A stretch of 64,000 nt of DNA from Aldrovandia affinis (Eukaryota; Chordata; Actinopteri; Notacanthiformes; Halosauridae). Below the pieces are notes generated by a model. It searched no databases. It was given only the letters and a program-made list of their open reading frames with translations, and had not been told where the DNA came from. The position numbers were made by a program, and so were the translations under genes. Shown here in pieces: positions 25,101 to 39,000 of this stretch (position 1 is the first letter of the stretch; each line of letters opens with the position of its first letter). The DNA lies in the NCBI GenBank assembly GCA_029706075.1, contig JAINUG010000020.1:6167860-6231859 (forward strand), read 5' to 3'.

Positions 25101-28100
25101 TGATTTTAGTCCTACTCATATTAACTACCATGGCCCAGGTCTGGCAATACTGATACTAGTAGAATGCACTCACTATTACACACAGCAGAAATACAAACGG
25201 TCAAAACACTGCAGCTCTCATCAAAGCCTCAGTACTCACTAAATCCCAGAGGTGTAGACCAACTGCATAGATTGATAAATCTTCAGGAAGGGGAAGTAAC
25301 CTGGGAGAAGGAAGGAGACAGAGGGCATGTGTGACCGGACAGTGTAGAGATGAATGTGCTTCACTGAGAGCAGGTGAAAGCAATCAGAGAAACATATTGT
25401 TCAAGGTTAGAGTTAGAGTTAGAAACAAACACACTCCCTCACACACGTACACGCACATTGACATGCCACCACCTTTCCTCACACACGCGCACATGCACAC
25501 ACACATACACTGACACTCTGCCTCACATAGGTCGGGTAGCTCTTACCTCCGTCAGTGTGGAAGGAGGGCAGAGAGGGAATGAGAACTTGGTGCAGAAAGA
25601 GGGGGCTGCTGTTCATCTTTATGGCCCCAGAGAGGAGTCCACCAAAATAGTAGATATACCTGCAGAGAAGACACTTTACTTCCTGTCTGATTCTGACTTC
25701 CTGTCTGCAGAGGAAATACTTCATTACCTGTCTCAATCTGCTGTCTGTTGTTATCATGACATAAAAACTGAGAAAATTGAAGATTTGAGTTCTAGAGCAC
25801 ACCTCTCTTTCTTTCTTTGTCTGATATCTTCATCTTTCTAACATATTTACACCTCTTTGGATGATTGTGTCACAAATTTGCCACCAGGACCTCATGGCAA
25901 ATAGAGAGCAACTACACAAGACAAAGAAGGAAAAAAGAGTGGGAGCTAGAAAGATAAAATACATGGAAAAGAAAAAAGAAATACATGGAAAATGACTTCA
26001 GAAGACAAATGGAGAGTATAGTAGAGTATGAGTATGTCCTTTACCTGTTCTGGGAGGGCTGGAGGGATGTTGACACCTTGTCCTCACAAAACTTCCTCAT
26101 TGCTAGAGTGCTGAGAGCCTGGTCAGCCCTGTACATGTGCACACACATACACATATTCAGAACATATAAGCACACAAACACACACACTTACATGTGCACA
26201 AATGCACATACACACATAAAAGGACACACACATACAGTACACATGCACAAACACACACATATTTAGAACATATAAGCACACACATACAGTACACATACAC
26301 GCATATACATATACACATACACACACACACACAGACACACACACACAGGTGAGTTACCCTGCAGAGATCTTGCTGTAGTGCATGTAGGCTGCGATGATGA
26401 CTCCTGTCTTGCCTTTATTCCCCTGAGAAAGACAAAAGTTGGACAGAAGGAGCTTGAGAGCCATAGCAGAACATGCTCAGCAAATTACAGACGTGAGCAT
26501 GGTGCACACGTCATAATTTAAAGCAAGTGAGAATGACACATAACGATTGGCCAGGGGCAGCATCGTTATTGACGCCATTGGCTGCACATTGATGTCTAAT
26601 AAATGGGTATTTCGGAATATGAACCGAAAAAATAAACGTCATAAAGGATACAAATAAAAGAAAATCAAAACCAGAAAAGCCTAGTTTTAAACCACTAACC
26701 ATGAAACTTTAAATAATTTTGAAACTTAAAATAAACCCTCATATTATTGCCACAATAAATTTGTTGTGCACTTACATTCTCTGTTTTAATGTTTACAAAG
26801 AGGCATGGCAAACACTGGAGGGCAATTAAAAGAGCTAAATTAGGGCCAAAATTGTGTAGTGAGTACCAGGCTTTAGTGTGACACTTCATTAGATGAGCTG
26901 GTGCTGTCCATGTGCTTCCCTCACTTTGGCACAGATTTAACATTGTTATCATTTTACTCTCATTCTCCTGTTAATTTACTGTACAAATATGTGTACAAGT
27001 CACAACTGTACGTATGAACTCGGGAAGTCACAACTTAAAAAAATCTATAGAACTAATGAGACAGTGACATAAATCCCTGAAAATAATCACATGATCAATG
27101 ATCTGTATGCAGAAGTTTGCTCTCACAGACCGATAGATCTGGTATTCCGTTCAGCCCAAATTTGCACACCGCCACTGGACCCCTGACCTTGCAGAGCAGG
27201 ACGACCACATGCTGAGGGTCAGAGGTCAGCCAACCTTCCATGGCCTTGCACATGGCACAGATTTTATCCAAGGGAGGGGCATGAAGGTCAGGCCAGCCAA
27301 AGTCTTGGACCTGAGTTTGGGGCGGGGGGTCACGGAGAAGGGAAGGATGAGGGGGGACATAACACATGGGGGTGGAGGGGGGGTTGGTAGATGAGTGTGA
27401 TGGAGAGAGGGACAAGAGAGGTAATAATAAAAGTAATTATTATTAATAAATAAGAAGAGACACAAAATACTCAGATGCTGAGAGTAAGAGAGAACAGAGG
27501 GTGGGTGAAGAGCTACACAGACAGACAGACAGACAGACAGACGGATGGATATAAAAAGACAGAAAGACTGAGCAATATACAGTACATGTGGATGTATGGA
27601 GAGAGAGAGAGAGGGAGAGAGAGAGAGACACAGAGAATGAGAGATCGATAAGGCAGTCTTCTGCAGTATAGTTATGGTACCTTAGGACTGATCCGGGTGA
27701 TATCATGCCTCTTTTCAGACAGGTTGAAGAGCTGTGGAAGATAAAAATGTAGCAGAACGATACACCCTCATCTGTATGTTTTCAGGTTTGAACGGCTGTT
27801 CTCAGAGGTAAGAATAGTTGCCACAAAGCATCCCATGTGGATGTTTACAAGAAACACATTTAAGAGACACTGGTACTTGTTTTGTCATAACAGAAATGTT
27901 TTTGCTGTTATTCTCCTGTTTTTACAGTTATTAAGAATGACCTTATGAGTAAAGGTCATACTACCTTAAATTCCTTATATTTATGCATATCAAAATGACT
28001 CACTCCTGGGACCAGCAGTGACAAAGATGCCGAACTGCCTCCTCCGAGACAGAACTCACCAAGCTGTCAACCGCAATTCTGATACACACAGAGCCTCTTT

Positions 28101-31100
28101 TGCACATGACGAGCTCCTGCCAATTTCCCTCCCCCCTCCCTCTGGGGCAGACAGCAAACCGCCGTGTCCAAACGGGGCTCCCGGTCAAAGACGGGCTGGT
28201 GCCAGCTGCAGTGAGCAACTCTGGGCGAGTGCCTTTACCGTTACGCCACCCGTGGGCCCCAAGCAAGAGCCTTTCAACACAAAACTATAGACAGGGAGCA
28301 GCTGACCAAGAAGTTGTTTTGGTGTTTTGATTTGAGCATGACTGCCACTTCCTGCAGGTTGGCGCGGTAAAGCTGCTCTTCGAGCAGCGGGGGGAAGAAG
28401 ACGGAGATGATCCTCTCGGTGATGTAGGTCAGGTCGAAGTCAAAGCTTCTCTCCATCACCCTCTCCATCACTCGGTCCACGCTAAAACTCCTGTGCCCAT
28501 GGCACGCCCAGAGGGAAGGGGCAGAGGATGAGTCCGAGGGAAGAAAATAATACAACACAATGCAAAGTGATTTCATATAGCACTCTTTATACAAAAATCT
28601 CAGGGTGCTTTACAAGCAGAATAAAAAAAATTGAAATCAGCAAGAAATCCAATGAAGAGGAATGGGCGTGTGAAAACTGATGGGCCTTTGCTTGAAATAA
28701 GTTTCTTGCCATCTTAAACACATTCATTGTAAGACACTCTGGATAAGAGCGTCTGCTAAATGCCTAGAATGTAAAGGTTAAAATGTTACATGTAAAATGT
28801 ATGAAAAAGACTTAATCAAAAATGTCCTGTGGCTATTTTAATGAATGTCTTTTTTGTGTTCAATTTATTTGTCATTTCAAAGTACATTTTGTGTACTTGT
28901 CATGCCAAAAAAAAAGCCTATTTGAATTTGAAGACACAGAAACTGTTTCAAAGGTAAGACCGGGATAGTAGATACAATGGCATAGCAATGAGAAGAATGA
29001 TCTACAGTGTGTGATTTATCCTCTGGCAGTTAGATGAAGCGCATGAAGCACAGGGCATTGCTACCTGGGTAAGGTACTCCTTTGTTTGATGTAGGTGAGA
29101 GACCGGGTTGATCCCTGGTAACACAGAGGAAGGGGATCACAGGAAGAGGAAATGAGAAACAGGAACTTCAGCATCCTATCACCAACCATTTCCTCTCATT
29201 ACCAGTAGGCATTTATGGTGGCCACATAAGAAAGAGAATAAGAATATTGCTTATGTTTTAATATGCTGCTTTACTCAACTATGAGCGTGGGTATCCATGT
29301 ACCTTTTTGCAATGCATTAATTAGAAGAAAAAAAGCCAACGCACCTTGCTTTGACTGTATAGCATGAGGAAAATACATTTAGGTTTCTGGACAGTGCATT
29401 TTAAAATCATCCCTTATTGTAAAGACTGCAGCAGTCAGCCAGGGAGTGGGTGCAGACCAGGGCCCATATTCATAAAAACTAAGAATGCTGATACAGGATC
29501 AGGTTTCCCCTGTCCATATCCTAACCATATCCATTATGGGCTGATCCTATATCAGCACTTCTACTTTGAGATGCTTTATAAATACAGGCCCAGGTGTGAG
29601 AGAAGGGGGAGGGGTATCGGAATGCCTCACAGGTGAGAGTGAAGGGAGAGTGGAGGGTGACTCACCAGGTGCAGGATGTGTCTGGAGGGAGCGGTGGTTC
29701 TCCGCTGTTAAAGGTACAAAGACAGAAAAACATTTTCCTCACTGCTATAAATATAATTATTTTATTAAACTATTACAACTACTATTAAACTACAGGTAAC
29801 TGCCAAAAAAAAGGACCAAAGATGTTTCCACCACCATCAACAGAACACCAATGGAATTTCTTGTGGAAGAATGATGTTGCATCCCTCCAATAGAGATCCA
29901 GACACTTGTAGAATCTATGCCAAGGTGCATTGAAGCCGTCCTGAAGCTTGTGGTAGCCCAAGATTAAGACATTTTATGTTGGTGTTTCCTTTATTTTGAC
30001 ACTATCCTACTGATAGGATAGTACATACACTATCCTACTGAACTATTAAATCGCATGCAATTGATGGGTGCATGCAATAAATGAGGTAAATGGATCCAAC
30101 AGGATATGAACTCACCAGATCAGAGAGGGGAGGAGGGATGCATGCAGAGGTCACCTGAAACAGAGGCACCAAGAAGTAAATCTCCATTCAGCCCCAAAGT
30201 CCACAATTGATCCGGGTACAGCATACAGAATAATGAACAGGAGAAAATGGCAGAGCTGCTCAGCGTCCACAGATCTGGGATCAGTAGTACAGAGTACACG
30301 CATGCCGCTAAAACAGATGCCACGCAACCATGGAGCCCTCAGATGCTCTCTGGGAGAAAACCAGGCGGAAGAGAAAACAGAGGAAGGAGGGATGGAGATG
30401 GATGAGGTGGTGGATCTTGTGGGATCCCACAGCTGAACTGGGGAGGAAAAGCACCTCTCCTGACACAGATTAAAGCTCTGTAATGAAGCAATCCCCCCCC
30501 CAAACTATTTGCATACCAAGTCAATGTACTGTCTACAGCACTGTCAGGAGTCGGGGCTCCATAATATTTAATTACATTGACGTTCACTTTAAAAACTAGC
30601 AATGCAATCCAAGTGACCACTGCTCACCCACTCACAGTCTCAGCCCCTCTGCCGCCATAAGGTATAGTACGCCACAGTTTCTATGCTACGTTTTGACCTT
30701 CGACCTTTAACCTATTTGCTCCCGCAGGAAACACAAGACCATCAGCAGGCCTGCTTGGCTCATGTAAAACCGTGTAATTAGCAGGGGGTTGATGGATTAC
30801 ACTAAAAACAATGATGTTAAGGGAAAAACAGTACTGAGCATCCCACTGTGCAAGCGATTTGTGACTACACAAATACAACTTCCTCTTCGTGGTTGGTGGT
30901 CTCCAATGATAGAAGAGCCACAGAAGAAATTAACTTTAACAAACTTTTGACTGACTGTCAGTGATAATGAATAAATTACACACTTCCTCCAGAGACTTAA
31001 GAGGGTGCTGAAGAGTCATCTGTCTCTGTCATTTTGTGATCATTTCCACAGCATTCGGGGACCTGCAGCAGTGGAGGACAATGCCAGAACAAACACCCCA

Positions 31101-33000
31101 ACTTCCATCTCCCAGCCTAACCATTACTCACACTTCCTGCAAACTGCCTCCATCTCCACGCCTCAAAAACTGATACCCCAGCTGTGCTGCAGCCCACAGT
31201 ACTCGGACTGTACTGAACCGACAGTTACCTGTATGTTCAGCTGCTACACTATACACAAAAGATGAATCACTGTCTGGTACTTTAGTCATGGCGGCTCCAG
31301 GGTGGCTAAAGCACTGCTCCTTGGTGCAGCAATTCACCAATGATTCAAATATAATATAAATTTCTTCTTGGTAAGAAAGAAGTTGATAAATTGGAAATAT
31401 AATTATTTTGGTATGGGTAGTTGCACCACAAAGAGCTTTAAGTTAAGGTTACAGATGGAAAAGTGTTCCTATGCTCAAATTAATTCAATTTCATGATGTA
31501 AACAGAACAAATCTACAGATACAAGCTGTCTATGATGCAGTGACACTAGAAGGTGTAATTCACGCATGCACCAGGTTACAAGATATTCATACAAGAGGTG
31601 ATCAATCTACATCACTGAAAGGACAGCTTAACAGGTGAGTTCTATTGAGCCAGATGAAAAAAAGGAAGAAGAGAGAGGCAGAGTGAGTTGGATAGATACA
31701 GAAAAAAGCTAAAGATGGTTAAAAAAGGGATGAAGGAGGAGGAAGGAGCTAGCCTAGATGAACAAGGGGGATCTGGTCTCCATGGTGCACACGCTCCAGC
31801 TGAAGTTGCTTGCTCGTAAACACAGTCATTAGCAAGATAAACGTCAACAGATCCTGGAGGAACCTCAGCGGACATAAACAAGGCGCCCTCCCCTTTCCCT
31901 GTTCCTCCTCGCTGTCTCTAATCTTTGCATGCAATGTAACAACTCTGCAGTTGCTCAGAGCCTCTTATCTAACAGGGAGAGAGTACAATACAGAATACAG
32001 GGGAACCACAGCACCTGAACATCTTCATAACCCTCCCTGATTGAACACCTTGTGTAACTTTCTGGAAATAGTTGTGACAACAACTATTAACGTTTAGTTT
32101 TTTTGGACAGAATATTAAAATTACATTGTTGTCTTCGCCTTTAATCCTTAGTTGATAAGAGCCGCTGAGGATTACATCTGTATCAACCTTTGTGGGGGTC
32201 CAAAACCTCCGGTGCACATGCTGCAGCTTCCTACATGGTGAAGTCATCTTCCACACACCGCCGGTGAGACGGTGCGTTTAGCCTGAGGGTTTTTCACCCG
32301 GCGTTTCTGAGGGGCTGACGTCAGATTCACGTCCCTGGGTCCTGATTGGTGGAGCGGGGCGTAACCATCTGTTTAAACCCCACATTCAGCGCTGTGCTCT
32401 GGGCCCACTCCTGCTATGGATGACGTGAAGTCAGAGAGCAGAACAAGAGCGTTTGAAGCCGGCTGTATCTGGAACCGAGGTGAGCTTGCATAACGCTTGG
32501 AACGTGCTCTGGGCTCCAAGCCGTGAGGGCCACAGGGGCCTCTGTTTTTTAACGTCATCCTTGGGGCCTTTTCATTACTGTACTTAGACAAGGCTAACCA
32601 TCTGTTTTTGTCGAGGTTTTGATCATCTGCTAATTAAAAGGGGCTGAGGAAAATGTACAGGAAGCCCTGAATCCCTGAGGTTGCATAACCCTGTGTCTTT
32701 CAGCGCTGTCAGGCGGGACAAGGAACAAGCACGTCTTCAGTTAATCTTTTCAGCCCAACAGCACTCTGGATTTGCACTACTTCCAGTATGATCGCTGCTA
32801 GGTTTTCTTATGCTTGTACTTCAGCATCTGGTATTTCAATATATTATGATGTTCTGTATGTCTGTATAGCTGCTAGGTTTTACTCTGTTTTAAAAAAATA
32901 TTTGTTTTGTATTTATTATTTCAGTATACTGTGATGTTCTGTATGTCTTGTGTGTTCTTTCACTGCCTTCTGTATCTTTGCTGCTGTGACAAACCAAAGG

Positions 33001-33031
<31 letters not shown>

Positions 33032-36000
33032 CTAACTCGTACAGCTTGCCAAACCCATGATCCGCCCTCCACACAACAGTATACCGTAACCCTTGGTTAC
33101 AGAGGTCACTCACTCACAGCTGATTCATTACTATTTGCATATTCATCCATGAAAAAATATTAAACTACTTGCTTCATCACAATGTAATTTTTGTGGGGCC
33201 TCCCGGTTGGTCTCGCGGTTACAAAGTTCGATGCTGGCCACTGCGACTGGGGTTCGATTCCATTCCAGAGTTGGTTCTGGCTGGGAGTGCCACTAGCGGG
33301 CGGCAATTGGCTGTCTGCCCCAGGGAGGGGGGAGGGAAGCCGACATGAGTTCGCAGCGTATAGGAGTGGCTCTGGAGTATTGGAGTTACGGTTAACGGCT
33401 TGGCGAGTGCCATCTCGGAGACGACGATATTTTGCCTTTGTCACTGCCGGTCAAAGGGCTACGGCAGCAAACTCACAATACAAGGGGGTTGACATGAAAA
33501 AGAGAGGGTTTAATTGGCTACTAAATTGGAAGAAAAATTGGATAAAATCTGAAACAATAACAGTAATTTCTGTTATTTATTTTAAAAAAACAGAGATGGC
33601 TAAAAAAGTTAAATAGAAAACAAAGTCATCTTCTACTTGAAGTAGGAGAGCAGAGAAATCCTTGTATTTCTTCAGTATTATTTACAGAGTGAATAAATGC
33701 AGGTACATCAGGCACTGTCTGCTCCGAGCTTGGAGAAAATAGCATCAGATATGTGTGTCTTAATTTGCATAGAATATTCAAACACATTCTTGGAAGTACC
33801 ACCATGTTTACAGGGGACAGCATAATGAACACAGCTTCTAGGATAAAGTGTAAAAGTTGGCAACAGAGTTTTCTGGCAACTGCAATAGTACTCATACAGT
33901 ACAGATGAGCCAGCAACAGTGATGTGATCCCCAGAAGAGAGTGATGTAATCTATGGAGGCAATGATCAGGGTTCAGGACTTTAAGTGGGTCGCGACCAGT
34001 TGCTGGCGCTATGTGACACATTCCTGCGCCAGTGTGACGGCGTCAGATTGACTCAGCAGCTCGAGGGACAACGAGCCCATACCTGAACACTGCGTCCCAA
34101 CACTGCGTCTGAACCTGGCATCTGCACACTTTGAGAAAACATTCGTATTCCAGACTTCCTCTCAGAACCATCACCGTTACAAGTCCTTCCTCTGAGCACT
34201 CAGTATTAAGGCAAAATTCACCCTGAAATTTCAAACATTTACTTTTACTATCAGCAGATGATAACACAAACACCCAGAGCATGATACATGTAATACCCTG
34301 CTTGAAATGAGAGCACTCCTAAGATTTAGTATGACTTTTTTTTTACAAATTATTCTGGATGATGTAGGTTGGAAGAACCCCGCTCATGTTTAATATCAAA
34401 AGTACACTACCGGTCAAACGTTTTAGAACACCCCCATTTTCCAGTTTTTACTGAAATTTAAGCAGTTCAAGTCCAGTGAATAACCTGAAATGGTACAAAG
34501 GTAAGCGGTAAACTGCCAAAGGTAAAAAAAAAAAAAAAAAATTAAAAAAATTATAACGTGGGTTAACTGTGATGGATTGGCGACCTGTCCAGGGTGTATT
34601 CCTGCCTCTCGCCCGGAACGCATGCTGGGATAGGCTCCAGCACCCCCCCCGCGACCCTGACCAGGAATAAGCGGCTTAGACAATGGATGGATGGATAACG
34701 TGGGTTAACAATCACACACAAGTCGCCGACTCTGGATCCAGCAAAAGAGCGCCAGACCATCACGCTTCCTCCTCCATGTTTGGCAGTTGGTGTCACACAC
34801 TGAGGAACCATCCTTTCGCCTACTCAACGGGCTACAAAAACCTTTCAAAATTTCACATTTTGATTAATCGGTCCATAAGATCTTCTTCCAGTCTTCAGTA
34901 GTCCACTGGCGGTGCTTCATGGCCCAGGCAAGCCTCTTTTTCTTATTTTGCCATCTTAGCAATGGCTTTCTTACTGCCACTCGACCTGTCAAACCTGCAG
35001 CTCGAAGTCTTCTCTTCACAGTTAAAACTGAGACTTCCTTACTTCAACCAGTGTTAAGCTGTGCTTGAAGCTGTTGTCCTGTGAGCCGCCTATCACGCAA
35101 GCTGTTGACTCTCAGAAACTTGTCTTCTGATTTTGTTGTGGCTTTGGGTCTGCCAGACCTCTTCCTGTTAGAGTTTCCTCCAGTTTCCAAGTGCTGGAAA
35201 CTACTCACTGGCAGTTTTTGGTAACCTAAACCCATTTTTTTGAACCTCTGGCAGTTTACCGCTTACCTTTGTACCATTTCAGGTTATTCACTGGACTTGA
35301 ACTGCTTAAATTTCAGTAAAAACTTGAAAATGGGGTGTTCTAAAACTTTTGACCGGTAGTGTATATCTGCATTCATGCCCTTTCATACCACTTATCATTA
35401 TCTTTACGATTTATAAACCAATCATCTATCCATTTGTGGTTACTTGTTCATTGTCAATCGAGCAATTTGGCATATATTGAAAGAGAGTGTATGCAGGCAT
35501 TTCCCTTGCCTCAAGTTCCCATAGTTCATTGGAAAGTTGTCTATGATGTCTATGAGATGTTGGTGAAATGCTTTATGGGAATTGTATTGCAATGCCAAAT
35601 CAGAAGACCAGATTTGCCGAGCATGATAGAATTTTAGAAAGGTTCAATTTATAACTTGCAAATGAGTTCATTCGTCACCAGCATCAGACAAAAGCACAGA
35701 CTGTACTGGTAAAGAGACTTTTAACTGGAACAGAAAACTGACAAATCGACTTTGGTCAAACATTTATCAGTCTCATAACAAATAAAAGTCAGTTTCCCTT
35801 TTCTCTCTATCTCTCTCTCTCCTCCGGGCCAATGGTTGAAACAACACTGACTTCTAGCCCAAGGATGGGTGCAGTTTTACGCCCCTGCATGGCCTTTTCT
35901 TCCCTTGTGTAGACCAGCAGTGAACTTCACATGACCACTTTTTTCCTTTGGGGACACAATGTGACCAAGCCAGAATCAACAGTGAGCACAGCAAACCCTG

Positions 36001-39000
36001 CCATGGGAAATGTCTACATGTCTTCATGAAGCCCAAAAAATAAGAGATAAAAATAAACATAAGGAAATTAAACAACAACAAAAAGCAAAAAGACAACAGC
36101 TTGGAGACTAAGAAAGCGTAACAGTGAAATGTCCTCGTGACCAAATGAACCCCACGGGGACTGGTGTTCTGTTTTAACAGTCTCTGGTTATTTATGGAAT
36201 GCTTGTTCTTCTCCCTCCTCTCCTTCTCAATATGTTTTTCGGAATCTGTTTGCAACCATAAAGGTCAAGTTCCCAAAGCTCCGGTCAACGTTTTCCGTCC
36301 GCGCGTTTGTGTCCACTCCACACCGATGCCCCGTGGCAGTCGTGACTGTGCTATCCCAATCAACAGGAAGCTGTGACGCCTTTCGGAGTAAATGTTTCAG
36401 AGTGAAAACACACCGTCCGTTGCCTCCCTCAGCAGCGGGAGCGGGCCCCAGTGCCGTCAGCTCCTTCGAGTCATGCTGGCTCTGCGCTGAGACCCGCTGG
36501 CACGTCGTCCGTCATGTTGAAGGTCATTTCCCAACGCCCAGCCCTGCGTGCTGCCATCTGGAGCGGCTCGTGTGATTTCCACTTCTCTACGGCGTCCAAC
36601 ATTCAGTCCGCATCTCTCCCTCTCCCCCTCTCGCTCACTTTCTTTCAAACTTTCCACTTAGGCCCAAATGATCCCAGCCTTTCGCTCGGAATGTGCTCTG
36701 TCTAATTCCAGCGTGTCCCCGGCTTTTCCTGGTGCTGTCCACAGTGTTAAATATTTCTTTGCGACTTTTCCATCCATGCTGTCCAGGTTTTTAATAGCAC
36801 GCTGCGCGAGTCCTCACCGCTGAGTCCCTGCATGCAGTTTCAGCTTCACTCACACGCAGCACTGCTTCCCAAGTTCATGCTCCTTTATCGTTTTTTTCGC
36901 AGCGTATGTGGCCGCTTAATTTCAGTCTGCTCATTCTGACGACGGCTTGCATTAATGCCTGCTCTACATCTACTGCTCCAACCATACCACCCAGATATAC
37001 AAATACATTTACCCTTTTATACTGCCTAGACAGATATACAAATGCATTCGCACCTTTATACTGACCACATTGCAAATGCAATTACACTTTTATACTGCGG
37101 TTTCCTATTCTATTCCTTCTGTCATCCCGTTTTAGATCATTTTGCATTCGATTTTTGTGTATGTATATTCCACTGTACTTCTCCATATGTCATCCCAACT
37201 CCTGACAATCGTAACTAGACTTTATAAAAGCCGTCAATATCAGCACCCCTCATTTTAGTACATACAGCACCACAATAAACAGGGGAGTGAGAAGCTGGAA
37301 ATTTGACAATACCCCCCCAACCCAGCAAGAACACCCGAATAGGAATAACCCCCCACCCCCTATTGTGTGAGACATGAGAAGTTTCTTTGTCAGCTTTACC
37401 TCTCAGCGACCAGTCATAACTCCTGTCCCCTCACTCCTGTCTTCGCGCCGCATCAGTGGATCTACCCGTGGGAGAACACGCGAGGAGAGACAAGTCCAGC
37501 TCTCCTCTTCTCTATCCCTCCCTCACGCCAGCGCGCCTGCCCCTCTGACAGGAACTCGTTCGCTGGACGACACAATCTGCAGGCTGGAGTCCACAGCCAG
37601 GATCTCCGCTTTCTGACGCCAGTTTCCTGGGCCAGTGGGACTTTACGAGAGATCCTGTGGTCTTTTAAGCCCTGCCCTGCGTGTAGTGAGGGTTTGCTCT
37701 GTGTATTTATACTCACACAGTCTGACCAGACCTCTCCAACACTGTTGAAGCCAGCTGCCACTCATGTTTTAAACATGGATCAACGGACTGCAGCTGCGAG
37801 TGATTATTTCTATTAATACAGCGAATGTAGTATTTGTTCTATAGCAGATGATAAAGGGAGAGCGCTTGTATATTTTGGAAATTCTCAAGTATTGTCTTTA
37901 TTGTTGCTGTTATTTTTGCTATTACTGCTGGAGAGGAGTATTCCCCTTTGTGCCACTGCTAACACACACTCTACTTCAGCGCAACAGCTGGCTGAAATAA
38001 CCAGAATTATCAGGGCACAGCGGGAGCGTACTGGCTGTAAATAGTGTTTCCTGTACATTTTAGAAGATTGTAATCTTAATGGAAGCACTAAAGGCAGGTC
38101 AGTCAAAAGTAAAGTAACATTTACATGAAAGAGTAAAGTAATGCTTCTGCCACGGAGCGCTTTGCCAAAAGATTATAGCAAGATAACATTGATAAATATA
38201 ATAAAGATTGATAACTGTTCAGACTCTGAAGTGGGTTTCAAAACATTAGGACAGTATTCGACTACTTGTTGGCATCGTCAACCCCCACCAGACAAGGACC
38301 CACTAATACACAGAGGGGGATTCACAACGGAAAATGGATCTTCCTGTCTCTTTTAAGAGCTTGCCCCCAGCTAAACTCAACTCTAGTCCTCAGCTCTCGA
38401 AAACACCAAGCCCCCCCTCCTCCCCCACCTCTGTGGATAACATTTTCAGCATTCCAATATGACCCTCCCAATTTAAAAGGTGCTTTAAAATGCACGCTCT
38501 GAATATGTGCATATGGAGCACTGAAAATAGCAAAACAAACATAAACAAATGAGCCACATTTCCAAGCATTATTTTCTGTGAGTTGTTTTTCAAGAAGTGG
38601 TCCTGGTTTCCATGAAAACAGCACAGGGATGCCCAGAGCCAGAAACCATCACCTGCCCATGATTAGGTCTCAAAATGGTGCTAAACAGTCATTTGCCATA
38701 TGCCAAATAACCTGCAGTTTGGACATCTATTCTGTCATTTCTGGCGTCTTCCACCACATCGGCAGATGGGGAGAACGTGTCAGCTTGTTATAATTTTATT
38801 TGGTCTATTATTCTTTAAAAAAAACTGACAATTACGAAATAGGTTAATTCCACAAAACTTTAAACAGCAGAAGACAGGAACTCGTATAAAATAATGTTAC
38901 CTCGCTAAATCCCTCCATCCAATGCTGCGACCTCCAACAACCAGAAATGAGTGCGAAAGAGTCCTGTGAAAATGTCCCGTGTCCATATCTTCATAATTAG

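Noticed and set aside
33191-33616. 141-codon plus-strand open frame
   Set aside because: Lies entirely over a tRNA-derived SINE whose relatives at 28008 and 61147 do not keep the frame.
37367-37816. 149-codon plus-strand open frame in the tns2 intron
   Set aside because: No domain, no conserved-looking segment, and overlapping frames of similar length in other phases.
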